A program made the translations under genes and the position numbers. A stretch of 64,000 bases of DNA from a gamma proteobacterium symbiont of Ctena orbiculata (lineage in GTDB: Bacteria > Pseudomonadota > Gammaproteobacteria > Chromatiales > Chromatiaceae). This document shows, in pieces, positions 53,079 through 60,857 of the stretch. The stretch covers positions 34,725 to 98,724 of the forward strand of contig QBVD01000058.1 in the NCBI GenBank assembly GCA_003058525.1. The letters run 5' to 3'. The notes under the pieces are model-generated. The model saw nothing but the letters and a program-made list of their open reading frames with translations. It was not told the DNA's origin and did not search any database. Each line of letters opens with the position of its first letter. Within the stretch, counting starts at the first letter, position 1.

Positions 53079-53264
53079 ATGTACACATGCAAGGATTTAA
53101 AAATAGACGACTTTGTTTTGATCGACAATGCCGTGGAACCCGTTTTGGTTATTGATATAGACGAGTCGGCAGATCGGTATACATACAAAGACGGCTTCGG
53201 CAACATTGAAGGTGACGAAGATCCAGGCTTCATTACGGCGATTTATCGCAAGGTCGCCGCATGA
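53079..53264 (+). CDS. Small cassette protein, first of two
   Basis: 61 residues, ATG 22 bp after the crossover point. Beta-rich and acidic (DDFVLIDNAVEPVLVIDIDE, YTYKDGFGNIEGDEDPGF). Unrecognised. Overlaps the next ORF by 4 bp (ATGA), so one cassette carries a two-gene unit, a layout often seen for toxin-antitoxin cassettes. Confidence 0.6.
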   Translation: MYTCKDLKIDDFVLIDNAVEPVLVIDIDESADRYTYKDGFGNIEGDEDPGFITAIYRKVAA

Positions 53265-53476
53265 CAGGGCAGTGGTCAGTTGTGCCAGTGGATGGCTACA
53301 ACAAGCCGAGGTGTTCGCCGGTTTACGTCAGAGCGAAAACTGTCGAGGGCGCTGAGACGGCCGGAAAAGAATTGCTCCGGCTACTCGGCATTAGGAGAAT
53401 CAGGAAGGTTATAGCAAGACAGTACAACCCACTTCTTGATTATGAATGGACAGACTACATCAGACCGAGCGCCTAA
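53261..53476 (+). CDS. Small cassette protein, second of two
   Basis: 71 residues (WSVVPVDGYNKPRCSPVYVR, AETAGKELLRLLGIRRIRKV), basic. Coupled to the previous ORF by ATGA. The stop codon forms part of the R'' box GCGCCTAAC. Unrecognised; could pair functionally with the 61-residue acidic protein. Confidence 0.6.
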   Translation: MTGQWSVVPVDGYNKPRCSPVYVRAKTVEGAETAGKELLRLLGIRRIRKVIARQYNPLLDYEWTDYIRPSA

Positions 53477-53477
53477 C
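53469..53477. repeat. Terminal R'' box or inverted attI core next to intI
   Basis: GCGCCTAAC is complementary to the GTTAGGCGC that starts the same cassette (53057-53065). The rest of the expected attC is missing. On the minus strand it reads GTTAGGCGC, 43 bp from the intI start, which is where attI with its core is normally found. It may be a cassette array joined to attI through R'' instead of R'. Confidence 0.5.
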
Positions 53478-53519
53478 AGGTATTACATAGAAACTTTCAG
53501 ATAGCGCAGGTATGCGACT

Positions 53520-54482
53520 ATGAAGAGACAACAGGTAATAGATAAAACTAAACACGTCATGCGTTTCCAGCACAAATCGCTGGCGACAGAAAAAACCTAT
53601 GTGCATTGGATCTGCAGGTATATGGATTGGTGTATTGCCAACCCTGTTGGAACGCACGCTGAAAAGGTGAATAGCTTCCTCACCCACCTGGCTGTCAAAT
53701 GTAATGTGTCAGCATCCACGCAAAAAATTGCGTTAAATGCTGTGGTGTTTCTCCACAGATACATCATCAATATTGATTTAGGCGATATCGGACGATTCCG
53801 GCCATCCACAAAACCCAAAAAACTGCCGGTTGTACTGTCTACTCATGAGATCAAGCGATTACTCAGCAACCTTGACGGTATAGCCTGGCTGATCATCTCC
53901 ATGCTATACGGATGTGGGTTAAGATTGAGAGAAGGGCTTTCACTGAGGGTACAGGATATCGACTTTGACAGGCATATTGTGATGGTGAGATCCGGCAAAG
54001 GTGATAAAGACCGATCAACCATGCTACCACCAAGCCTGATCGATCATCTACAGGCCCAAGTTGCACAGGTTTCAGCACTGCACAAACGGGACACTGCTGA
54101 AGGCTTTGGTGAGGTTTATCTACCGCACGCCATAGAGCGAAAATACCCCAATGCCGCCACCAGCCTTGGCTGGCAGTATTTGTTTCCGGCCACCAAAATA
54201 GGCGCATGCCCGCGCACTGGCGTGTTGAGACGCCATCACCTACACTCCACAGCGATCAGTAAGGCATTGCGGCAGGCAGTCAAAAAAGCAGGCATCCATA
54301 AACGAGTTGGCGCCCACGCACTACGGCACAGCTTTGCCACTCACCTACTGGAGTCTGGATCCGACATCAGAACAGTTCAGGAGCTGCTAGGCCATGCCCA
54401 TGTCAGCACCACCCAAATCTACACCCATGTTATGCAGACGGGCGTTGTCAGTACACGCAGTCCGCTGGAAGTTGTGGCCTGA
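53520..54482 (+). CDS. intI: Integron integrase (IntI tyrosine recombinase)
   Basis: 320 residues. SAM-like N-terminal domain (FQHKSLATEKTYVHWICRYM). Catalytic residues: Arg in YGCGLRLREGLSLRVQD, His-x-x-Arg in GAHALRHSFATHLL, His in ELLGHAHVSTTQIY, and Tyr in that last motif. The IntI-specific insertion is present (IERKYPNAATSLGWQYLFPA, then RTGVLRRHHLH), which separates it from XerC/D and phage integrases. It ends with the IntI-like SPLEVV. It is co-directional with the cassettes to its left and with the serine recombinase to its right. Confidence 0.93.
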   Translation: MKRQQVIDKTKHVMRFQHKSLATEKTYVHWICRYMDWCIANPVGTHAEKVNSFLTHLAVKCNVSASTQKIALNAVVFLHRYIINIDLGDIGRFRPSTKPKKLPVVLSTHEIKRLLSNLDGIAWLIISMLYGCGLRLREGLSLRVQDIDFDRHIVMVRSGKGDKDRSTMLPPSLIDHLQAQVAQVSALHKRDTAEGFGEVYLPHAIERKYPNAATSLGWQYLFPATKIGACPRTGVLRRHHLHSTAISKALRQAVKKAGIHKRVGAHALRHSFATHLLESGSDIRTVQELLGHAHVSTTQIYTHVMQTGVVSTRSPLEVVA

Positions 54483-54706
54483 TGCCAAAAAAGGAAATCA
54501 AAATCACCGCCCTACCCTCCAAGAATCTGGACACCAGGCTGGCGCCTGATGTAATTTCTATCCTTCTTTCAGGGGTGGAAAACAAAAATGCGGAAAGCAG
54601 CAATGTATCTGCGGTCCAGCAAGGACCGGTCGGACGTATCGATCGACGCGCAAAGGCGCGAGTTATCAAGATTGGCGCAAGACAGAAATCTGATGATTGT
54701 GCATGA
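54482..54706 (+). CDS. Doubtful small ORF overlapping the recombinase start
   Basis: 74 codons, ATG overlapping the intI stop (TGATG), but the last 118 bp run inside the serine recombinase gene in another frame. The first 35 residues (KEIKITALPSKNLDTRLAPD) look protein-like; the rest has shadow composition. Might be a short truncated gene. Low support. Confidence 0.25.
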   Translation: MPKKEIKITALPSKNLDTRLAPDVISILLSGVENKNAESSNVSAVQQGPVGRIDRRAKARVIKIGARQKSDDCA

Positions 54707-56114
54707 ATACACGGATGTGGTGGAGTCAGCGAAATCTGAACACCGCCCAGCCTTCCAGGATATGCTCAGGGATCTGAAATCCCCCACTAGACAATGGGAT
54801 AGCCTACTCCTGGTCGATACCTCGAGGCTGTCCAGGCGGCGCTACGTGGCCCAGGTATTCAAGCATGAGGCTCGGAAAAGGGGCGTGGATATCCTCTATT
54901 CCAAAGTACCGGACACCGACCCCATAACTTCAGTGATCCTCGAGAGCGTGTTCGAGGCCATGGATGAAGTTCATTCCCTGATGTCCCGGGAGAAGGGTCT
55001 GGCCGGGATGACCGAAAATGTGCGACAGGGCTACCGGGCGGGTGGCAGGGCCCCGAAAGGTTACAGGCTGAGCAAGGTGGGTACCGGCGCAAAGCGGGAC
55101 GGCCAGGCGGTCGAGAAATCGGTCCTGGTCCCCAACAATGATGCAAAACTGGTCTCGAGATTCCTGAAAGCTCGAGCAGCCGGCACGCCCCGGGCCCAAG
55201 TAATCCGGGATCTGAATATCCCATGGCCAGCATCAACACTGATCGGCATGGAGTGGCGAGCACTGACCTACGCCGGGCATACCGTATGGAACCAATCGAA
55301 TCCACAGGAAAACGGCAAGTATGTCGGCGGGACCAAATACCGCCCCCGGGATGAGTGGGTCATCAACACTGACACCCATGAGGCACTGATCACAGTTGAG
55401 GAAGCCGAGGCCATACTCACAAATCTGCAGAACAGCAGCATCGGTCAAGCCGTGTCCCGGGCAAAGCAGGGGCTCTCAAGCTATTTGTTGACCGGGATGC
55501 TGAAAGCCCCGGATGGCCGAATCTGGCAGGGCGTCAAGGACAAATACCGGCTCCGGAAGTCAGGCGAGAAGAAAGGCCGATTAGTACCCAACTCACCGGT
55601 GGATGAGGCTGTAATCAGCAAATTGATCGATGACCTGAAATCAGCGGAGATGATCACCGCCCTACTCGAGGCGGCACACACTCGGGACGGGAAACCAGAA
55701 GATCCAGCTAAGGAGATGCGTGCCGAGGTAATCGGTCTGAATGAGAAGATTAGCAAAGCCATGGAAATATCCATGCAACTGGATGACCCAGGCCCAGCAC
55801 TCAGGAAGGTAAACGAACTCGAGGCCCAGAGGAAAGCATTGTCTGAAGAGATCACCCGAGTTGAACGCGAATACTCAGCCCAGGTTGCCATGCAGAGCAT
55901 CACCCGGGATCAGATATCAAAGATAGTTGATGACCTGGCTGAAGAGCTGAAAGAGGTTGACCGGCCACGCCTCAAGGGCGTGATTCAGTCCCTGGTCAAT
56001 GAGATCGTACTCGATCCTGACAAACTGGAATTTGTGATTCTGTACAGGATACCTGTTGACAGGTGTCTATCAATGGCGTCCCCAAGGGGAGTCGAACCCC
56101 TGTTACCGGCGTGA
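54588..56114 (+). CDS. Large serine recombinase, the element's integrase
   Basis: 508 residues after AGGGGTGG. Resolvase domain at about 1-150 with catalytic Ser in MYLRSSKDRSDVSIDAQRRE and Arg in VDTSRLSRRR. Recombinase domain at about 170-290 (RQGYRAGGRAPKGYRLSKVG, EWRALTYAGHTVWNQSN). The zinc-ribbon region lacks its usual Cys (LLTGMLKAPDGRIWQGVKD). A coiled coil follows at about 380-450. The last codons lie inside the 18-bp attachment core and the antisense strand of tRNA-Glu, so its end depends on the integration state. Confidence 0.9.
   Translation: MRKAAMYLRSSKDRSDVSIDAQRRELSRLAQDRNLMIVHEYTDVVESAKSEHRPAFQDMLRDLKSPTRQWDSLLLVDTSRLSRRRYVAQVFKHEARKRGVDILYSKVPDTDPITSVILESVFEAMDEVHSLMSREKGLAGMTENVRQGYRAGGRAPKGYRLSKVGTGAKRDGQAVEKSVLVPNNDAKLVSRFLKARAAGTPRAQVIRDLNIPWPASTLIGMEWRALTYAGHTVWNQSNPQENGKYVGGTKYRPRDEWVINTDTHEALITVEEAEAILTNLQNSSIGQAVSRAKQGLSSYLLTGMLKAPDGRIWQGVKDKYRLRKSGEKKGRLVPNSPVDEAVISKLIDDLKSAEMITALLEAAHTRDGKPEDPAKEMRAEVIGLNEKISKAMEISMQLDDPGPALRKVNELEAQRKALSEEITRVEREYSAQVAMQSITRDQISKIVDDLAEELKEVDRPRLKGVIQSLVNEIVLDPDKLEFVILYRIPVDRCLSMASPRGVEPLLPA
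56073..56090 (+). repeat. Right attachment core (attR)
   Basis: Identical to 15715-15732. It is the 3' end of the intact tRNA-Glu gene and at the same time codons Met-Ala-Ser-Pro-Arg-Gly of the serine recombinase. Confidence 0.85.
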
Positions 56115-56149
56115 AAGGCCAGTGTCCTAGGCCTCTAGACGATGGGGAC
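56074..56149 (-). tRNA. tRNA-Glu (anticodon TTC), integration target
   Basis: 76 nt on the minus strand with encoded CCA. The acceptor GTCCCCA pairs with TGGGGAC, the anticodon TTC lies in CTGGCCTTTCACGCCGG, and the T-loop is GGTTCGACTCC. The gene is whole: the element supplies its 3' end. Confidence 0.97.
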
Positions 56150-56312
56150 AGGTCTCTGCCGGGTATCCGGCTCCGGGTACCGCATGCAAAGTGGAGCGCG
56201 AAATCTACGGTACTTTCTCTACTGTGTCAAGGCCTTGCACAGCCTATTTTCCACTTCTGGCGATTAACAATTCAGCGAATTTCATGCTGTAGCGGCCAGC
56301 ACAGGAAACGGC

Positions 56313-58856
56313 CTAGGTTTCAAACAACAGCCCGGCCTTTAGCACCTCTGAGGATTGCTGCTGATGTCTGGGTATACCGACCAGATAGCCTTGCACGTAA
56401 TCGCATCCCTGTTGCTGAAGAAAAGCCAGCTGGCTCTCGTTCTCGACACCTTCGGCAATGACATCGATATTGAAGGCATGCGCCAACTGTATCATTGCGC
56501 GCACAAGGCTGGCATCGTTGCTATCCGCAACGACACCGTGGATAAATTCCCTGTCGATCTTCAACAGATCAAACGGAAATTGTCGCAAGTGGCTGAGTGA
56601 GGCCTGACCGGTCCCGAAATCATCCAGTGCGACTCTCACTCCTAAAGACTTGGCCTGTTGCAGGAACTGGTCGGCTTCTGCCAATTCCTGTGTAAGCGTG
56701 TCCTCGGTTATTTCCAGAATCAGGCTGCGGGGCACCATCTTCCCTGCCACCAGACTCTCGAGGAGATTACGGCAGAAGACCGGATCATTAAGCAGTCTGG
56801 CGGAGAGATTGATGGAGATGGCCACCTTGTCTCCCTTATCGCTATGTTCATTTTGGAAATGCAGCGCCTGCTCAAAAAGCGGCCCGAAAAGAGAGGTAAT
56901 GAGGCCTGTGTCATTCAGTACCGTTAAAAAGTGATCCGGAGTAAGGGTTCCGCGCTGCGGGTGCTGCCAGCGCAGCAGTGCCTCGTAACAGAGCAACTTG
57001 CCGCTGATCGACTCAAAGATGGGTTGAAAGTGGTAGTGGAATTGTCCTGCCTCCACACCCTGGCGAACTTCGTGTTCATACTTAAGCCCCTCTGCAACGC
57101 GTTCCGTCATTTCGCCGCTAAAGAAACAATAAGCTGCACGTCCGTGTCGTTTTGCCTCATACATGGCGGTATCGGCATCACGGATAAGATAGTCGGCTGA
57201 AACATCATCAAAGGGCGCCATCGCTATGCCTATGGATGCGGAGACACACAACTCCTGGCCGGCCACCTGAACCGGCTGCTCCACCGCACGCAGTATCTTC
57301 TCAGCGAGAGGCGCCATAGCTTCTCGGCTGTTGACACCTTCAATCAAAATAGCAAATTCATCACCACTCAACCTGGCCACGGTATCAGAGCTTCGCACGA
57401 TAGAAGTCAAACGTTCGGCGATACGTTTCAACAGCTCGTCGCCGGCCAAATGCCCCAGGCTGTCGTTGACCTGTTTAAAACGGTCCAGATCGAGAAACAT
57501 GAGACCGATCAATCCATCCCCTCTGAGGGCAATCGCCAGGGCATGCTCAAGACGGTCATGAAACAGAATTCGGTTAGGTAGCTGGGTCAGCGCATCATGG
57601 TGTGCCACATGGTCGAGGTGACGCTGGCGGTTATGCACCTGCTTACGCATTTCACTGAAGGCATCCACTAAATCCTGTATCTCCTTCAAATTGCTGTTGG
57701 ACGGTGCATTCGATTCCAAGCCACCACTGGCTTCCTGCTTCAATGCCGTGGCGGTCTGCCCGATAGGGAGCAACAGATTGCGCTTGATGAACTGAAAGGC
57801 AGCAAACAGAATCAGCAATCCCAGCATGGCCATCGCCAGAATCGATACCGACAACCGCTTTGCGGTTTGAGTGAGTTGCGTGATGCCATCCGCCGACTGG
57901 GAATCGAGAGCGAGGTCGATAAGCGAGAAGCGCTGACGCATACTATCCAACAGCGGGGTGACCTTTTCACGCATGATATGCAGGTCCATGCGCCAGGTTG
58001 GCTTATCCATGAACACCAAGACCCGTTGGTATCCTTTCATCCAGGATTTGTAGTGGGCCTCCATAGCCACCAAACTATTGGATAGTATGAATTCCTCATT
58101 ATTGTATTCGAAGTGGTTTTCCAAGATCTTTAATGTCAGGATAAAGCGTTCCGCAAAATCTGCTATAGCGTCATTACGCCCTTGGAGCTCACTATCCTGA
58201 TTGGATGCAAACAGGCCGAATCGGTTTGCCACCATCAGACGCAATTCTCCGGTCAAGCCCATCCAGAGTCGTTGTAAAGCGGAAATCTGACTAATCACAG
58301 CGACCTGTTGATCAAGGGGAAATCCAACATCCACCTCCTGACGTAACAGCTGAAGTTCACTGAGAATTCCCTTGTTATGCGGATACATCTCCTCCAACAT
58401 CAGATTCATGGCGGGAAACCAGCCCTCCACATCCCGTCGGACATCGATCAGATTTTTTACCTCCCGTTCCAGCGCAAGCTTTTCATCGAGCAGACCCTCC
58501 GCCAAGCCAGCCTCATCCAAAGGCAACTGCTTCAGGGAATCCGTCAGATCGAGAAGCACCTGTTCCAGGCTGAGTAATGTATTCTCAGTATGAACCAGAT
58601 TCCCTTTAACCGGCTCATTGAGAATACGCTGGAGATTATTTTCCAAGTGATTCAGTTGGGTTTGAGCATCAGCCAGGATGCCGGCGGCTACTGTTCTGGC
58701 GGTAATATTGTCAATCTGTCTTTGACTGGTGCTGTTTACCAGACTCCAGCCAAGGTAGGCAAAGGTGACCAATGCCACACCGACCAAAATGGAAAGCAGA
58801 GTATAGCGGCCACGATAGGAATCAAGATCAGGTATCAGACCTTTAACACTAGACAT
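56313..58856 (-). CDS. Membrane GGDEF-EAL protein (c-di-GMP turnover)
   Basis: 847 residues. Membrane helices at about 16-38 (TLLSILVGVALVTFAYLGW) and 335-357 (LSVSILAMAMLGLLILFAAF) enclose a helical periplasmic sensor. A HAMP-like linker follows, then GGDEF at about 420-580 with the signature as SGDEF (VARLSGDEFAILIEG), and EAL at about 600-840 with CYEALLRWQHP, DDFGTGQASLSHL and IAEGVENESQLAFLQQQG. EAL catalytic residues look intact. The Gly-to-Ser change in GGDEF is tolerated in some active cyclases. Could make, break or sense c-di-GMP. Confidence 0.93.
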   Translation of the reverse strand: MSSVKGLIPDLDSYRGRYTLLSILVGVALVTFAYLGWSLVNSTSQRQIDNITARTVAAGILADAQTQLNHLENNLQRILNEPVKGNLVHTENTLLSLEQVLLDLTDSLKQLPLDEAGLAEGLLDEKLALEREVKNLIDVRRDVEGWFPAMNLMLEEMYPHNKGILSELQLLRQEVDVGFPLDQQVAVISQISALQRLWMGLTGELRLMVANRFGLFASNQDSELQGRNDAIADFAERFILTLKILENHFEYNNEEFILSNSLVAMEAHYKSWMKGYQRVLVFMDKPTWRMDLHIMREKVTPLLDSMRQRFSLIDLALDSQSADGITQLTQTAKRLSVSILAMAMLGLLILFAAFQFIKRNLLLPIGQTATALKQEASGGLESNAPSNSNLKEIQDLVDAFSEMRKQVHNRQRHLDHVAHHDALTQLPNRILFHDRLEHALAIALRGDGLIGLMFLDLDRFKQVNDSLGHLAGDELLKRIAERLTSIVRSSDTVARLSGDEFAILIEGVNSREAMAPLAEKILRAVEQPVQVAGQELCVSASIGIAMAPFDDVSADYLIRDADTAMYEAKRHGRAAYCFFSGEMTERVAEGLKYEHEVRQGVEAGQFHYHFQPIFESISGKLLCYEALLRWQHPQRGTLTPDHFLTVLNDTGLITSLFGPLFEQALHFQNEHSDKGDKVAISINLSARLLNDPVFCRNLLESLVAGKMVPRSLILEITEDTLTQELAEADQFLQQAKSLGVRVALDDFGTGQASLSHLRQFPFDLLKIDREFIHGVVADSNDASLVRAMIQLAHAFNIDVIAEGVENESQLAFLQQQGCDYVQGYLVGIPRHQQQSSEVLKAGLLFET

Positions 58857-59411
58857 ATCCTTGGTTTCGTTTAAGTCGTTTCATTACAATGCGTTACATC
58901 TTTTCTTATTGATTCTTCCGCACGAACTTTCCCAGTTCTTCACTACGCTATGAAACAGACAATAACGGTAGCGCATACAACCTAGCGTATGCCATAAATG
59001 CAGGGAATTACATGGCGGATAATATGGGAATTTTGTAACAAATGCAGCTACAAGACCCATACTATGTTGACATCGATCAACTCAGAGCAGTTGCACACCC
59101 GGCAAAAGCTGTTCGAGGAGGGAGGTTTGTTTGTGTCGATCGATCATGAGCAGCAGAGAGTGACTCATTTCATATGTAACCCGCAGAGTCGAGCCTATTT
59201 GCCGCCCTGCGAGTTATCGATCGCTCAGTGGAGGCCGTTCATGTTCCGTGGTCTTGGCATTCATTGATAAATTCCAATCTTCGACAACCATCACTATCGC
59301 CCGGCAGAAGATGAAATTGTCCGGGATCCTGATTGAAGCATCAGCTGACAAGCAAAATTCTATTGCTCTTTCCGCCTCTTAAAATCAGTTCACGAAGCGA
59401 CAGGTATACGG
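58857..59411. other. Intergenic region with one weak ORF
   Basis: 555 bp between the GGDEF-EAL gene and the anti-sigma gene. Apart from the weak plus-strand ORF at 59064 no feature is supported. Several CGATCGAT-type stretches lie near 59135-59225. Confidence 0.45.
59064..59267 (+). CDS. Possible small hypothetical protein
   Basis: 67 residues from ATG 59064 (INSEQLHTRQKLFEEGGLFV, DHEQQRVTHFICNPQSRAYL). Composition is plausible for a protein, but no ribosome site is seen and no family recognised. Weakly supported. Confidence 0.35.
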   Translation: MLTSINSEQLHTRQKLFEEGGLFVSIDHEQQRVTHFICNPQSRAYLPPCELSIAQWRPFMFRGLGIH

Positions 59412-60104
59412 TCAGATCTCAGTCAGACTGCCCTCGAACACTATTTCTTCACTCGGTCTGTCCTTCGGTAACTGATCCGTGTTTTCAACAGAGACCTTGA
59501 AACGTTGCCGATCACTAAGGGTTGCCGGCAGATTCATCTGCATACTGCCGTCATGGGGCAAAATACCGAGGGGGTGAAGGTGTCCCAGCTCATCCTCCAA
59601 CCACAACTGACAGACCTTACCTTGCGGTAACGGAGTCGGCTCTACAGCCTTTACCTTCAGAAAGGGATCGTTGTCCACTGCGCCTACCAGCCAGCCGGGT
59701 TTTAACTGATCATTCAGAACCACCATTATGCTGTCCATGGCCATATCCTGCTGACGGGTCGTCATCAGGGTCATGCCCATTACCAACACCAAAGTGGCTG
59801 TAACCATACCGAGACTGCGCCAGAAGTTCAGGCTGTTCCAAAAACCGGTGGTAGCTTCCACACGGGTGTCAATCGGATCTATCCGACTCGCGATTTGATC
59901 CCAGACAGCCTTTGGAGGCGTTACGGGTTCAATGCTGTCCAGCATGGGTTCCAAACGCCGCTGCCATGCATCAACCTCGCCCTGCAGCTGCATGTCTGTC
60001 TGCAGACGCTGTTCGAATTCGATGCGTTCCTGACCTTGCAAGGTGCCTAGCACATATTCTCCTGCAAGGATATTGATATCATTAATTTCATTTTCAGGCA
60101 TCAT
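59412..60104 (-). CDS. Anti-sigma factor, RskA/ChrR-like membrane type
   Basis: 230 residues from ATG 60104, with GGAGGTG upstream, overlapping the sigma gene end. N-terminal sigma-binding part (LAGEYVLGTLQGQERIEFEQ, VWDQIASRIDP), one membrane helix at about 92-112 (SLGMVTATLVLVMGMTLMTT), and a C-terminal RskA-type domain outside the membrane (GWLVGAVDNDPFLKVKAVEP, KVCQLWLEDELGHLHPLGIL). Holds the adjacent ECF sigma factor inactive. No zinc HxxxCxxC motif. Confidence 0.88.
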   Translation of the reverse strand: MMPENEINDINILAGEYVLGTLQGQERIEFEQRLQTDMQLQGEVDAWQRRLEPMLDSIEPVTPPKAVWDQIASRIDPIDTRVEATTGFWNSLNFWRSLGMVTATLVLVMGMTLMTTRQQDMAMDSIMVVLNDQLKPGWLVGAVDNDPFLKVKAVEPTPLPQGKVCQLWLEDELGHLHPLGILPHDGSMQMNLPATLSDRQRFKVSVENTDQLPKDRPSEEIVFEGSLTEI

Positions 60105-60684
60105 GATCAAGACACCTCCTCAATTGTTCCAGACCTCGACGTATCCATGTCTTGATCGTACCCAACGGCGTTTCAGTATAGGCGGCCAGCTCATCATGGG
60201 TCATACCCTTGAAATAGGCCAATGCAATAATCTGTCGCTGCTGCTCTTTCAGCTGTTGCAGACAGTTGTCCAGACGCCTTCCCTCATCGGTACGGCTCAG
60301 ATCTTCCAGCGGCAGGGGATTGTTATCGACCTGCTCCGGAAAACCCTTGTCATCACTCTCCGTCATCTCGCGCTTCTGTTTGCGAAGCAGATCCAACGCC
60401 TGATTTCTCGCGATCGCTGACATCCAGGTCAACGGGGCCGCCAAATGAGAACGATAGTTGCCTGCATTGTTCCAAACCTTGATGTAGGCATCCTGCAAAC
60501 AGTCTTGCGCCAAATCTTCTCTATTTAATATACGCAGCACAACGCCATATAGTTTCGCAGAAGTAATACTGTACAGACGGGAAAAAGCTTTACGATCGTT
60601 CAGGGCGCAGGCCGCCAGCAATTCTTCGAGTTCCTGATTGCGTAGCCGCGCTGCTTCCTGTGGATCAGTGTCTCCATTTGCCAT
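60094..60684 (-). CDS. ECF sigma factor, SigK-like
   Basis: 196 residues from ATG 60684 after TTGGGGGGATCC. Region 2 at about 25-95 (KAFSRLYSITSAKLYGVVLR, EDLAQDCLQDAYIKVWNNAG, TWMSAIARNQALDLLRKQKR) and region 4 at about 130-190 (QQRQIIALAYFKGMTHDELA, TPLGTIKTWIRRGLEQLRRC). Cotranscribed with the anti-sigma gene (overlap). Such pairs respond to envelope or oxidative stress. Confidence 0.93.
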   Translation of the reverse strand: MANGDTDPQEAARLRNQELEELLAACALNDRKAFSRLYSITSAKLYGVVLRILNREDLAQDCLQDAYIKVWNNAGNYRSHLAAPLTWMSAIARNQALDLLRKQKREMTESDDKGFPEQVDNNPLPLEDLSRTDEGRRLDNCLQQLKEQQRQIIALAYFKGMTHDELAAYTETPLGTIKTWIRRGLEQLRRCLDHDA

Positions 60685-60857
60685 GGATCCCCCCAAGGGA
60701 TGTGAACCTGCCACAAGATTACTGGCCTTGCGCCATGGCGGCAAGAGGTACAGGCATTCAGTTACTGCCTTGTATGTTACTGAGTTCCATACAGCAACCG
60801 GGGAAAGGCAATGTGAAATCTCATGGTGATTGAGGGATAAGCTATACATGGGCCTGG

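Larger units (their letters stand above)
15715..56090. mobile_element. HK97-like prophage carrying an integron, inserted in tRNA-Glu
   Basis: About 40.4 kb bounded by an 18-bp direct repeat (15715-15732 and 56073-56090) that is the 3' end of tRNA-Glu. It contains a large serine recombinase at its right edge, a Cro/repressor switch, a replication gene, terminase, portal, protease, capsid, connectors, tail tube, tape measure, tip protein, lysozyme and holin-like proteins. All structural genes look intact, so it may be an inducible siphophage. An integron integrase and cassettes lie at 51.5-54.5 kb. The boundary call rests on the repeat and on the integrase reading into it. Confidence 0.88.
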
